A stretch of DNA of 64,000 nucleotides from Gammaproteobacteria bacterium (lineage in GTDB: Bacteria > Pseudomonadota > Gammaproteobacteria > Chromatiales > Chromatiaceae): positions 20,730-84,729 of the forward strand of contig JAGRGY010000027.1 in NCBI GenBank assembly GCA_020445255.1, in the 5' to 3' direction. Both the position numbers and the translations under genes were made by a program. Below, one piece after another: positions 34,261-42,537 of this stretch. Positions within the stretch are counted from its first letter, which is position 1. Each line of letters opens with the position of its first letter. The notes beneath the pieces were generated by a model. It was not told the origin of the DNA, made no database searches, and saw only the letters and a program-made list of their open reading frames with translations.

Positions 34261-37005
34261 ATGCCGCGAACCCATTCGAAGATCCCGCCCCGCCTGATCC
34301 TGACCGTTGCGGGGGTGCTGTTGGCCGTGCTGGTCGTGCACCTCGCGGGGGTTGCGCTGCTGCGTTATTTCGTCGAGCGCACGCTGCACCCGGCACTGCC
34401 ACAGGGCACCTACATCGGCGAGGTGCACGTGAACCTGTTTACCGGTGCGCTGCGGATTCAGGACTTCGAGCTGCGCAACGAGGGTCGTATCCGGATGCGC
34501 TTCGGCGAGCTGGATGTCGCGGTCAGCCCGTGGCGCCTGCTGGGTGGCGCGGTGCGGGTCGAGCATGCGGTGCTGCGCCAGGCCTATGTCAGCGTCGAGC
34601 GACGGCCGGACGGCACCTTCGACCTGGGGCTGCCGCCGTTCGGCACGGCCGCCGGTCCGCAACCGGCCGAGTCGACGCCGCCCGATCTGACGATCGCCGG
34701 CCTGGTGCTGGACGGTCTCGTGATCGACTACCGTGATGGTGACCTCGCCAGCGTGTTGACGGTAGATGAATTGAAAGCGGGTGCTTACTCCGCGCGTGCC
34801 GACAGGCAGCAGATCCCACTCGAATGGGAGGTGCACTGGGACGGTCAGCCGGTCCGCGGCGAGGCCAGTGTGACGCTGGACGGTTCCCAGGTCGCCGCCG
34901 CCGGCCGGCTGGAGACCGGATTGCTCGACGTCGGCCGCGCGCAGCGCCTGGCGCGGCTGACACCGCTCGCGAGCGGTCAGATCGGCTACCGGGGAACGAT
35001 CGACTGGCAGGCACCGCACCTCGCCATCAGCGGCGCCGTCGAGGCCCCCGCACTCAACTACGCGAACGGCGACCAGCAGCTCGCGCTGCAGCGGCTCGAC
35101 GTGCCGGCGCTCACCCTCGACCTGGTGACTGCGCCGACGCTGGGCGCCGACCTCGCGCTCGCGCAGCCGATCCGCCTGGATGCGCTGCGCTGGCGGGCCG
35201 TCGGGCAGTCCGCCGACGCGGGGCAGGTCCGACTCACCGGCCGCCTGCGCTATCGCAACGACGCGATCGCCGCCGAGGGCGTGTCGCTGCAGGCCCTGAA
35301 ACTGGCATGGCAGGACGCGGGTCGCGGTGTCACGGCTGCCGATGTCGATCTGACCGCAAGCGTGCAGCAGTCGCTGGCGAGTGGCGCAGGACTCCCGACC
35401 CTGTCCGCCACGGGTACCACCGGGCCGCTCGATTACCGCGACGACGCACAGGCGGTGAGCGCGCGGCTGTCAGCGCTGACGATCGACGCGCTCGCGCTGA
35501 CCGCGACCGGTGGTGAGCCCGGACGCGCGCTGCAGGCGACGCTCGGCGGGGCGGCGGGCCGGGTCGCACAGGGGGCGAGCTCGGTCGGCTGGTCGAGCGT
35601 GACGGCAAAGCTCGGCGGGCGGCTGGCGGACACGCCGTCGCTGCGCGGCGATGTCGCGCTCGGCGACATGACGCTCACCGACCCGGGGCTGCCGCACGGT
35701 CCGCTGCGCGTCGGCAGGGTCACCGCCGATGGGCTTGCGATCGCGGCCCGGACGGGTGTCGAACGGCTGCGACTGGCGGCGATCGACCTGCCGGCGGAGT
35801 CCGCGGCGACGGCGCTCAAGGTGGCGGCGATCGAACTCGATGGCGCCGGTTATGCGCCCACCGCCGGTGTCGCGATCGACGCCATCGTCATCGACGGCCT
35901 GCAGACCGGCGTGATCCGCGACGATGCCGGCGCGTGGCGTCACGTGATGAGTGGCGGCCCGCCCGCAACGGCGGCAACGTCGGACAAGGCCTCCGCGCAG
36001 GGCGACAACGGCGTCGGCAACCCGGCCTGGAGGATCGGCGGGTTGCGCATTACCGGTGACAGCCACGTCACGGTCGCCGACAAGCTCAACCCCGGCATGC
36101 AGCCGATCCGCTACGCGCTCGAGAAGGTCGAGGTCGGTGCGCTGGCCAGCACGGCGCCGCAGCGCGACACCTCGTTCGAGATCGCACTGCGCCCGGATGC
36201 CTACTCGGAATTCCGCATCGCCGGCGTCGTGCGCCCGCTGGCGAGCAAGCTGTACCTGAAGGCCGAGGGGCATCTGCAGGGGTTCGGACTGACCTCGGTC
36301 AACGGCCTGGTCGCCAACGACCTCGGGCATCGCTTCACCGACGGCCAGATCGACGACGAGTTCACGATCACGATCGACGCCGACCGGCTCGACATGGGCA
36401 ATCAGCTGGCGATGGCCGGTCTCGCGGTCGAGGCGATCCCCGGCAAGGACGGACCGCCGCTGGACACAGCGATCGCGCTGCTCGAGGACCGCGACGGCAA
36501 CATCAAACTCGAGGTGCCGGTCGCCGGCGATCTGTCGGATCCGCAGTTCCGCGTGCTCGGGGCGCTGAACCCGATCATCATGAAGGCCGTGGCCGGCACC
36601 GCGGCACTGGCGATCCAGCCGTTCGGTTCGGTGCTGCTGGTCGGCAGCCTGCTGGCCGACCAGGCGCTCAAGGTCACGTTCGAGCCGGCGCTGTTCGCCG
36701 CCGGCACCAGCGAACTCGACGGCACCGCGCAGAAGTACCTGGGTCAGCTGGCCGCGCGGCTGCACGAGAAACCCAAGCTGCGCGTGCGGGTCTGCGGCGT
36801 GGTCGTGGATGCCGAGCGCCCGCGCGACAAGAAGGGCGTGCCGACCGACACCGAGGCCGATGCACTCGCGCTGGCGCAACGCCGGGCTGACGCGGTGCGC
36901 GCCTACATGACCCGTCAGGGGGCCGCGGCGGCGCAATTGCGCGCCTGTCGCCCGTCGATCGATGCGGCCGAGGCCGCCAGGCCAAGGGTCGACATCCGGT
37001 TCTGA
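34261..37005 (+). CDS. DUF748 protein with C-terminal OmpA-like segment
   Basis: 914 residues. One N-terminal membrane segment (ILTVAGVLLAVLVVHLAGVA), then DUF748/AsmA-superfamily repeats (GTYIGEVHVNLFTGALRIQD, FDLGLPPFG). The DUF748 signature around MQPIRYALEKVEVGALAS and DRLDMGNQLAMAGLAVEAIP precedes an OmpA-like tail (TSELDGTAQKYLGQLAARLH, ALAQRRADAVRAYMTRQGAA). Such proteins span the periplasm and are linked to envelope lipid transport (family knowledge). Confidence 0.85.
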   Translation: MPRTHSKIPPRLILTVAGVLLAVLVVHLAGVALLRYFVERTLHPALPQGTYIGEVHVNLFTGALRIQDFELRNEGRIRMRFGELDVAVSPWRLLGGAVRVEHAVLRQAYVSVERRPDGTFDLGLPPFGTAAGPQPAESTPPDLTIAGLVLDGLVIDYRDGDLASVLTVDELKAGAYSARADRQQIPLEWEVHWDGQPVRGEASVTLDGSQVAAAGRLETGLLDVGRAQRLARLTPLASGQIGYRGTIDWQAPHLAISGAVEAPALNYANGDQQLALQRLDVPALTLDLVTAPTLGADLALAQPIRLDALRWRAVGQSADAGQVRLTGRLRYRNDAIAAEGVSLQALKLAWQDAGRGVTAADVDLTASVQQSLASGAGLPTLSATGTTGPLDYRDDAQAVSARLSALTIDALALTATGGEPGRALQATLGGAAGRVAQGASSVGWSSVTAKLGGRLADTPSLRGDVALGDMTLTDPGLPHGPLRVGRVTADGLAIAARTGVERLRLAAIDLPAESAATALKVAAIELDGAGYAPTAGVAIDAIVIDGLQTGVIRDDAGAWRHVMSGGPPATAATSDKASAQGDNGVGNPAWRIGGLRITGDSHVTVADKLNPGMQPIRYALEKVEVGALASTAPQRDTSFEIALRPDAYSEFRIAGVVRPLASKLYLKAEGHLQGFGLTSVNGLVANDLGHRFTDGQIDDEFTITIDADRLDMGNQLAMAGLAVEAIPGKDGPPLDTAIALLEDRDGNIKLEVPVAGDLSDPQFRVLGALNPIIMKAVAGTAALAIQPFGSVLLVGSLLADQALKVTFEPALFAAGTSELDGTAQKYLGQLAARLHEKPKLRVRVCGVVVDAERPRDKKGVPTDTEADALALAQRRADAVRAYMTRQGAAAAQLRACRPSIDAAEAARPRVDIRF

Positions 37006-37156
37006 GCGCGCACACCGGCATCGCGTTCCCAGCCGCCCCGGCCACGCCGCCGGCGTATCGGTCGTGCTCAAGATCGGCCGGCCGCCGACCGCTACACCGT
37101 CTATCGCCGCCGCTCTTTCGGGTTGCGGCACGAATAGCATGAGGAGCGGCAACGCC

Positions 37157-38320
37157 ATGGCGCAAATCGACGTCCCCCAGATCCTGCAGATCATGGTCAA
37201 GAACAACGCGGCCGACGTGTTCATGTACACGGGTGCGCGCATCTCGATGAAGACACCGAAGGGTTTCGCCCAACTCGGCGAGCCGCTCGAATCCGGCGAC
37301 GCCGAGCGTGCGGTGCGCGAGATTCTCAACGACGACAAGCTCAAGCACTTTGAAGAGAACGGCGAGGTCGATTTCTCGCTGTCGTATGCCGGCATCGGAC
37401 GCTTCCGCGGCAACGCCTTCCGCCAGCGTGGCGAGGCTGCGCTGGTACTGCGTCACATCAACACCAACGTGCCGACGATCGAAAGCCTGAACATGCCCAA
37501 GGTGCTCGAGTCGCTGGTCATGCAGCGCAACGGCCTGATCCTTGTCGTCGGTGCGACCGGTTCGGGCAAGTCGACCACGCTGGCGGCGATGATCGATCAC
37601 CGCAACAGCCACTCCGGCGGTCACATCCTCACGCTCGAGGACCCGATCGAGTTCATGCACGAGCACAAGAAGTCGATCGTCGCGCAGCGCGAGATCGGCA
37701 CCGACACCGGGTCGTTCAGTTCGGGCATGAAGGCGGCGCTGCGCGAGGCCCCGGACGTGATCCTGATGGGTGAGGTGCGCGACCTGGAGACGATGGAGTT
37801 TGCGCTCAAGTTCTCCAACACCGGCCATCTCGCGCTGTCGACGCTGCACGCCAACAACGCGACCATGACCATGGAGCGCATCCTCGGCTTCTATCCGAAG
37901 GAGGGCATCGAGGCCCAGGCCAAGCGCATCGCGCAGAATCTGCGTGCGATCATCTGCCAGCGCCTGGTACCGGGCATCAAGGGTGGCAAGGTCGCGGCGG
38001 TCGAGATCATGGTCAACACCGGTTACATATCCGACCTGATCGCGAAAGGCGAGATCGGCGGCATCAAGGACGCGATCGAGCGCGGCGGCCAATACAAGAT
38101 GCAGTCGTTCGACCAGCACCTGGTGACCCTGTACAAGGCCGGCAAGATCTCTGCCGAGACGGCGATCGAGTTCGCCGACTCCGCGAGCAATGTCAAGATC
38201 CAGATCAAGACCAGCGATGCGGGCAAGCGCCTGACCGCGTCCGACTGGAACAGCGGCTTGTCGCTCGAGCCGACCGAGAGCGACGACGTCGAACAGCATG
38301 TGGATTTCGGTAAGCTCTGA
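37157..38320 (+). CDS. pilU: Type IV pilus retraction ATPase accessory protein PilU
   Basis: 387 residues from ATG 37157. PilT/PilU family: N-terminal QILQIMVKNNAADVFMYTGA, GIGRFRGNAFRQRGEAALVL, Walker A VGATGSGKSTTLAAM, Asp box EDPIEFMHEHKKSIVAQREI, Walker B DVILMGEVRDLETMEF and His box STLHANNATMTMERI. The order and the MEF after the Walker B resemble PilU more than PilT. Supports retraction of type IV pili with PilT. It stands alone here; other pil genes are not in the window. GAGGAG lies upstream of the chosen start. Confidence 0.88.
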   Translation: MAQIDVPQILQIMVKNNAADVFMYTGARISMKTPKGFAQLGEPLESGDAERAVREILNDDKLKHFEENGEVDFSLSYAGIGRFRGNAFRQRGEAALVLRHINTNVPTIESLNMPKVLESLVMQRNGLILVVGATGSGKSTTLAAMIDHRNSHSGGHILTLEDPIEFMHEHKKSIVAQREIGTDTGSFSSGMKAALREAPDVILMGEVRDLETMEFALKFSNTGHLALSTLHANNATMTMERILGFYPKEGIEAQAKRIAQNLRAIICQRLVPGIKGGKVAAVEIMVNTGYISDLIAKGEIGGIKDAIERGGQYKMQSFDQHLVTLYKAGKISAETAIEFADSASNVKIQIKTSDAGKRLTASDWNSGLSLEPTESDDVEQHVDFGKL

Positions 38321-38400
38321 CCGGCGGTGCGCCGGCTGCTGTGCCGGCGTGTTAAATTGCGCGCCATCGGACCCGCGCGGGTCGTGACTGGATATCTCGG

Positions 38401-38814
38401 ATGTCGGCGAACCGACTGTGTACTTCGGCGGCGCTTCTGCTAGCGGCCGTGTTCGCACCCGCCTGCCCTGCCGTTTCGCTGCAGGGCAGCGAATGGCGGC
38501 CGTTGCGGGTCGCTGACGAAGCGGTCCCGCCGAACACCGACGCCTTCATCCGCTTCATGAGCAAGGGTCGCCTCGCCGGGCACAGTGGTTGCAACCGCTT
38601 GTTAACCGAATACCAGGTGATCGACGACCAGATCTTCCTCGGGCCTGTCGCCGCGACGCGGATGATGTGTGAATCGTCGGCGATGGCGTTCGAGGCCGCG
38701 TTCGCCGCGGCGCTCGAGAATGCCCGTCGCTTCCGACGCGACGGCGCCTCACTGGTGCTGTTCGACAGCGCGGGTCAGCCGATTCTCGAGATGCGCCAGA
38801 GCGATTGGGACTGA
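38401..38814 (+). CDS. META domain (HslJ-like) secreted protein
   Basis: 137 residues. Signal peptide MSANRLCTSAALLLAAVFAP followed by the META domain: LQGSEWRPLRVADEAV, IRFMSKGRLAGHSGCNRLLT, IFLGPVAATRMMCESS and FEAAFAAALENARRFRRDG. The GHSGCNR and TRMMC Cys pair is typical of META/HslJ domains. These are periplasmic or outer-membrane small proteins of uncertain role, linked to heat shock or motility in some species. Confidence 0.85.
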   Translation: MSANRLCTSAALLLAAVFAPACPAVSLQGSEWRPLRVADEAVPPNTDAFIRFMSKGRLAGHSGCNRLLTEYQVIDDQIFLGPVAATRMMCESSAMAFEAAFAAALENARRFRRDGASLVLFDSAGQPILEMRQSDWD

Positions 38815-38867
38815 GTCCATCCTGCGGGCCGAGCGCGCCTGCGGCACCGCTATGAGGGGCTTCAGAC

Positions 38868-38900
38868 AATCCTGCGCGAATCCGATTGGCGGGCAGGATT
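38868..38900. repeat. Inverted repeat after the META gene, possible dispersed repeat
   Basis: AATCCTGC (38868-38875) and GCAGGATT (38893-38900), perfect 8-bp arms around 17 bases, followed by TT. It lies in the 238-base gap between the META gene and the protease-hydrolase gene. It could be a weak terminator or a copy of a dispersed chromosomal repeat. Confidence 0.4.
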
Positions 38901-39052
38901 TTGCAGGTCGAGGCGCAAGGCGTGCGCAATAGCGGGCAATCGTGACGGCTTGCAACGCCGAGATGCGAGATCCCGGTGCCGGGACGATCGCGTCACGGAT
39001 TGTTGGAAGTTCCCTATACTCCTGTGCGTCTCTGCCCGGACAGGAGCCGGCG

Positions 39053-40909
39053 ATGCCTCCACGTGCCAACTCCGGAAAAACGCCCGACTACCTGCTGACC
39101 GCGGTGCAGGACGTACCCGATCTGCGCGACTGGCCGTTCCAGGCATCGCTGCAGCGCCTGCGGCGTTACGTCACCGCGCCGCGCGGGCTGCCTATCCTCG
39201 ACCAGAAGAGCGAGGGTGCGTGCACCGGCTTCGGCCTTGCCGCTGTGATCAATCTGCTCAACAAGGTGCGTGGCAGCAAGGTCCGGGTGAGCCCGCGCAT
39301 GTTGTACGAGATGGCAAAGCTGCACGATGAATGGCCCGGCGAGGACTACGCCGGCTCGAGCTGCCGCGGCGCGATCAAGGGTTGGTACAACATGGGCGTG
39401 TGCAGCGACGCCAAATGGCCCTACGCCGATGGCAAGCCGGGTGCATTGAGCGTCGACCGCGCCAAGTCCGCGCGCGACAACACGATTGGCGCGTATTACC
39501 GCGTGCAGCCTGGCATTGCCGATTTTCACGCCGCGCTCAACGAGGCCGGTGCGATCTACTGTTCCGCCAGTACCCACCCGGGGTGGATGCGTCCGGACCG
39601 GCGCACCGGCGTGATCCCGTACGTGAAGCAGGAGCAGGGCGGGCACGCGTTCGCGATCGTCGGCTACAACAGCAAGGGGTTCTGGATCCAGAACTCGTGG
39701 AGCAAGACCTGGGGCAAGGGCGGTCTCGGCCTGTGGCAATACGAGGACTGGCTGGCAAACATCATGGATGCCTGGGTGTTCGCACTGGCGCTGCCTACGC
39801 CGAAGATCTGGCATCTGCCGCCGACCACCGACGTCAACCGCAGCGGTGGTGTGTTGTCGCCGAGCCCGGCGCGCAGCGAGATCGCCGGTCACTTCATCCA
39901 TGTCGACGACGGCCACTTCCACACCCGCGGCCGCTACTGGAGCAACGCCGGCGACGTCGCCGCGACCGCCAGGCTGGTCGCCGGCAACCGCAACAAGTAC
40001 CAGCACCTGCTGCTGTATGCACACGGCGGACTCAATTCGCCGCGTGACTCGGCGCGGCGCATCGCCGCGATGAAGGAGACGTTCAAGGCGAACGGCATCT
40101 ACCCGTACCATTTCATGTACGACACCGGGATCACCGAGGAGATCAAGGACGTCGTGTTGCGGCGTTCAGACGAGGTCACCGAACGCACCGGCGGCCTGGG
40201 CGACTGGAGCGACCGGCTGCTGGAGTGGGGTGCGCGAATCCCCGGACGGGCCCTGTGGCGCGAGATGAAAGACGGGGCGCGCCTGCCTTTCGTGCCGCAG
40301 CATGCCGGCAGCGAGACGCTGAAGATCTGGTTGACCGAGATGGCGCGCACGGATGCGGCGAACATGCAGGTCCACATCTGCGGCCACAGCACCGGCGCGA
40401 TCCTGCTGGCACGCCTGCTCGAGACCATGGAGGACCTGGCGCCGACGTTGCGCATCGGCAGCTGCACGCTGTTTGCGCCGGCGGCCTCGGTGGCGCTGTT
40501 CGAGAGTCACTACTACCCGTATCTGGTGTCGCCGCCGGGAACGTTCGGGATCGACCGCATGCAGGTGCTCAACCTCGATGACCAGCTGGAACGCGACGAC
40601 ACGGTAGGCGGCATCTACCGCAAGTCGCTGCTCTACCTGGTCGCCAACGCCTTCGAGGAACAGCTGCCCGAGGAGCTGCTTGGCATGCAGATCGCCATGC
40701 AGCCGCTGCTGGCCAGGGACAAGATGCAGGCGGTCAAGGATCGCTTCAGTGTGTTCTATGCCGATGCGAACGGCAGCGCGATCACTGCCAGCCGTACGCA
40801 CGGCGGCTTCGACAACGATGTCCATTCGATGAACCACCTGCTGCGCACGATCCTTGGTGACGGGGTCGAACCGAAGAAGCTGTTCAGCAAAGACGTCCTG
40901 GACTACTGA
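39053..40909 (+). CDS. Papain-like (C1A) protease fused to an alpha/beta hydrolase
   Basis: 618 residues from ATG 39053 (AGGAG upstream). The first 250 residues are a C1A cysteine peptidase with the complete set: oxyanion Gln51 and Cys57 in LDQKSEGACTGFG, His198 in GGHAFAIVGYN and Asn214 in WIQNSWSKTWGKGG. The second half (about 318-600) is an alpha/beta hydrolase: LLLYAHGGLNSPRD and the nucleophile elbow GHSTG (Ser446) in VHICGHSTGAILLARLLE. No signal peptide or propeptide. It starts 11 bases before a GH108 muramidase gene, so the pair may be cell-envelope-acting enzymes or toxins (inference). Confidence 0.82.
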   Translation: MPPRANSGKTPDYLLTAVQDVPDLRDWPFQASLQRLRRYVTAPRGLPILDQKSEGACTGFGLAAVINLLNKVRGSKVRVSPRMLYEMAKLHDEWPGEDYAGSSCRGAIKGWYNMGVCSDAKWPYADGKPGALSVDRAKSARDNTIGAYYRVQPGIADFHAALNEAGAIYCSASTHPGWMRPDRRTGVIPYVKQEQGGHAFAIVGYNSKGFWIQNSWSKTWGKGGLGLWQYEDWLANIMDAWVFALALPTPKIWHLPPTTDVNRSGGVLSPSPARSEIAGHFIHVDDGHFHTRGRYWSNAGDVAATARLVAGNRNKYQHLLLYAHGGLNSPRDSARRIAAMKETFKANGIYPYHFMYDTGITEEIKDVVLRRSDEVTERTGGLGDWSDRLLEWGARIPGRALWREMKDGARLPFVPQHAGSETLKIWLTEMARTDAANMQVHICGHSTGAILLARLLETMEDLAPTLRIGSCTLFAPAASVALFESHYYPYLVSPPGTFGIDRMQVLNLDDQLERDDTVGGIYRKSLLYLVANAFEEQLPEELLGMQIAMQPLLARDKMQAVKDRFSVFYADANGSAITASRTHGGFDNDVHSMNHLLRTILGDGVEPKKLFSKDVLDY

Positions 40910-40919
40910 GGGGGCGGCG

Positions 40920-41489
40920 ATGGCGACATTCAACGAGGCATTCGAAGGCACGTCGGCGCACGAGGGTGGATACGTCAACGATCCGGTCGATCGCGGCGGT
41001 GAGACCTACCGCGGCATTGCACGCGTCCATCACCCGGAGTGGACCGGCTGGCAGCGCGTCGACGCGCTGCGCGGCAAGCGGGGCTTTCCCAACAGCCTCG
41101 ACCGCGACACGGGTCTGCAACAGGCGGTCGCGGCCTTCTACAAAGACGCCTACTGGGACCGCTTCCAGGGCGACGCGCTGCCCGACCAGAGCGTGGCCAA
41201 CGAGCTGTACGACACGGCCGTGAACATGGGCGTGCGACGAGCGGTGCGCTTCCTGCAGTCGGCACTCAATCTGCTCAACCGTGACCAGGCCGACTATGCC
41301 GACCTGATTGTCGACGGCTGGTTCGGCGACAAGACGCTCGCCACCGTAACGACGCTACTGCACGAGGACCGGAGCAGCGATGCATTGGTCAAGCTGATGA
41401 ACATCCAGCAGGGTGCGCGCTACGTCGAGATCATGGCCGGCGACAGTCGCCAGGAACGCTTCGCGCGCGGGTGGATCAAGCGAGTCTGA
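40920..41489 (+). CDS. GH108 N-acetylmuramidase / endolysin-like protein
   Basis: 189 residues. Glycoside hydrolase 108 catalytic part with the Glu of HEGGYVNDPVDRGGETYRGI (Glu15), then PDQSVANELYDTAVNMGVRR, and a C-terminal PG_binding_3-type region (LNRDQADYADLIVDGWFGDK). Family members cleave peptidoglycan and occur as prophage endolysins or secretion-linked muramidases (ZliS type). There is no signal peptide, so release needs a holin, a secretion system or lysis. The gene starts ten bases after the protease-hydrolase stop, and no other phage genes are nearby. Confidence 0.87.
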   Translation: MATFNEAFEGTSAHEGGYVNDPVDRGGETYRGIARVHHPEWTGWQRVDALRGKRGFPNSLDRDTGLQQAVAAFYKDAYWDRFQGDALPDQSVANELYDTAVNMGVRRAVRFLQSALNLLNRDQADYADLIVDGWFGDKTLATVTTLLHEDRSSDALVKLMNIQQGARYVEIMAGDSRQERFARGWIKRV

Positions 41490-41519
41490 CCGATCGGGCG
41501 GACCGGGCGGATGATCGGT
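41489..41519. terminator. Inverted repeat between convergent genes
   Basis: ACCGATC (41489-41495) and GATCGGT (41513-41519), perfect 7-bp arms, with a tandem CGGGCGGA inside. It fills the 36-base gap between the convergent GH108 and VPLPx-CTERM genes and may be a bidirectional terminator. Confidence 0.5.
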
Positions 41520-41525
41520 TGAGGT

Positions 41526-42299
41526 TCAGCGTGTGCGACGCGCCACGCCGACCAGGCCGACCAGCGCGCTGCCGAACAGCCAGACGGCCGTGGGCAGCGG
41601 CACGACCGTGTACTCGTAACTGATCGTTAAGGTGTTGAAGTCGGCGCCGACGTCGCCGGCATCCAGCTGGAACGTCTGGTCGACCAGCACGCCGTCGGCG
41701 TTTTCGCCGTTGGCCGTGAGCTGGTACGAGACGAACCAGATCGCCAGCGCCGAGACCTCCTCGCCGGCACCGATGAAGTGCGCAGGATCGAAGTCGCCGT
41801 AGGCGGTGATATCGGGACCGCCCGACTCGGGTCCGGCCCAGCTCTCCGCCAGTCCCATGCTTTCCGAGCACGGCCCGGCGAACGGGTCGTTGGCGCAACC
41901 CAGGCCCTCGATCAGCGGATAGCTGTCGATGACGTTGCCGTACAGCGAGCCGTTGTAGACCAGCTCGAGATCCGTGAACGCACTGGCATACGCGGCCTCG
42001 TTGGCCTGGTTGTCGTCGGTCACGGGGCCCGCGGCCACGGCGACGTCGTGAGTGAAGTCGGCGTGGAACGCGATGCTGATGTGCTGCAGCGTGCCCAGTG
42101 ACGGGTCGAACTTCGGGAGCCCGGTGATCGTCATCTGCACGAAGTACGAATCATCGACCGGGTCGGTCTCGGCATACAGGCCGGCCAGCTCGGGCAGCGC
42201 GGTCGTGTAGCTCACGACGCTGCTGGCGAGCGCGCCCGACGACCCCGCCAGCGTCGCGAGGGCGAGGCCCGCCACGCACGTCTTGTCGAATCTCGGCAT
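41526..42299 (-). CDS. Exported protein with VPLPx-CTERM-like sorting tail
   Basis: 257 residues from ATG 42299. Signal peptide (FDKTCVAGLALATLAGSSGA) and a beta-rich, acidic mature part. The C-terminus is a PEP-CTERM-variant sorting signal: VVPLPTAVWLFGSALVGLVG then VARRTR, that is, a VPLP motif, a membrane helix and an Arg tail. Such tails are cut by an exosortase (family knowledge); no exosortase is in the window. The role of the mature protein is unknown. Confidence 0.8.
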   Translation of the reverse strand: MPRFDKTCVAGLALATLAGSSGALASSVVSYTTALPELAGLYAETDPVDDSYFVQMTITGLPKFDPSLGTLQHISIAFHADFTHDVAVAAGPVTDDNQANEAAYASAFTDLELVYNGSLYGNVIDSYPLIEGLGCANDPFAGPCSESMGLAESWAGPESGGPDITAYGDFDPAHFIGAGEEVSALAIWFVSYQLTANGENADGVLVDQTFQLDAGDVGADFNTLTISYEYTVVPLPTAVWLFGSALVGLVGVARRTR

Positions 42300-42537
42300 C
42301 CCTTCGTTCCCCGGGTTCGGTCTTTTGTTGTTCTCGCGCAGGTTGCGCGCGCTGACCCAAGCAAGATCTCTGCCGTGATGGATAACTCGTTGAATTTCAG
42401 ACGATCGGCCCTGGGCTGACGGGGCATGGCGTAAAAAATGCTGACGTGCCCGGTGCCATCTGCGGCAGCAGGGACAAGCGCATCGGCGGGGCCGCCGGGA
42501 GCCGGAGGGGTGCCCCGGCAGTGCCGCACACAGGTGC

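Noticed and set aside
39053..41489. Prophage remnant around the GH108 gene
   Set aside because: No integrase, capsid, tail, terminase or holin genes in the flanks.
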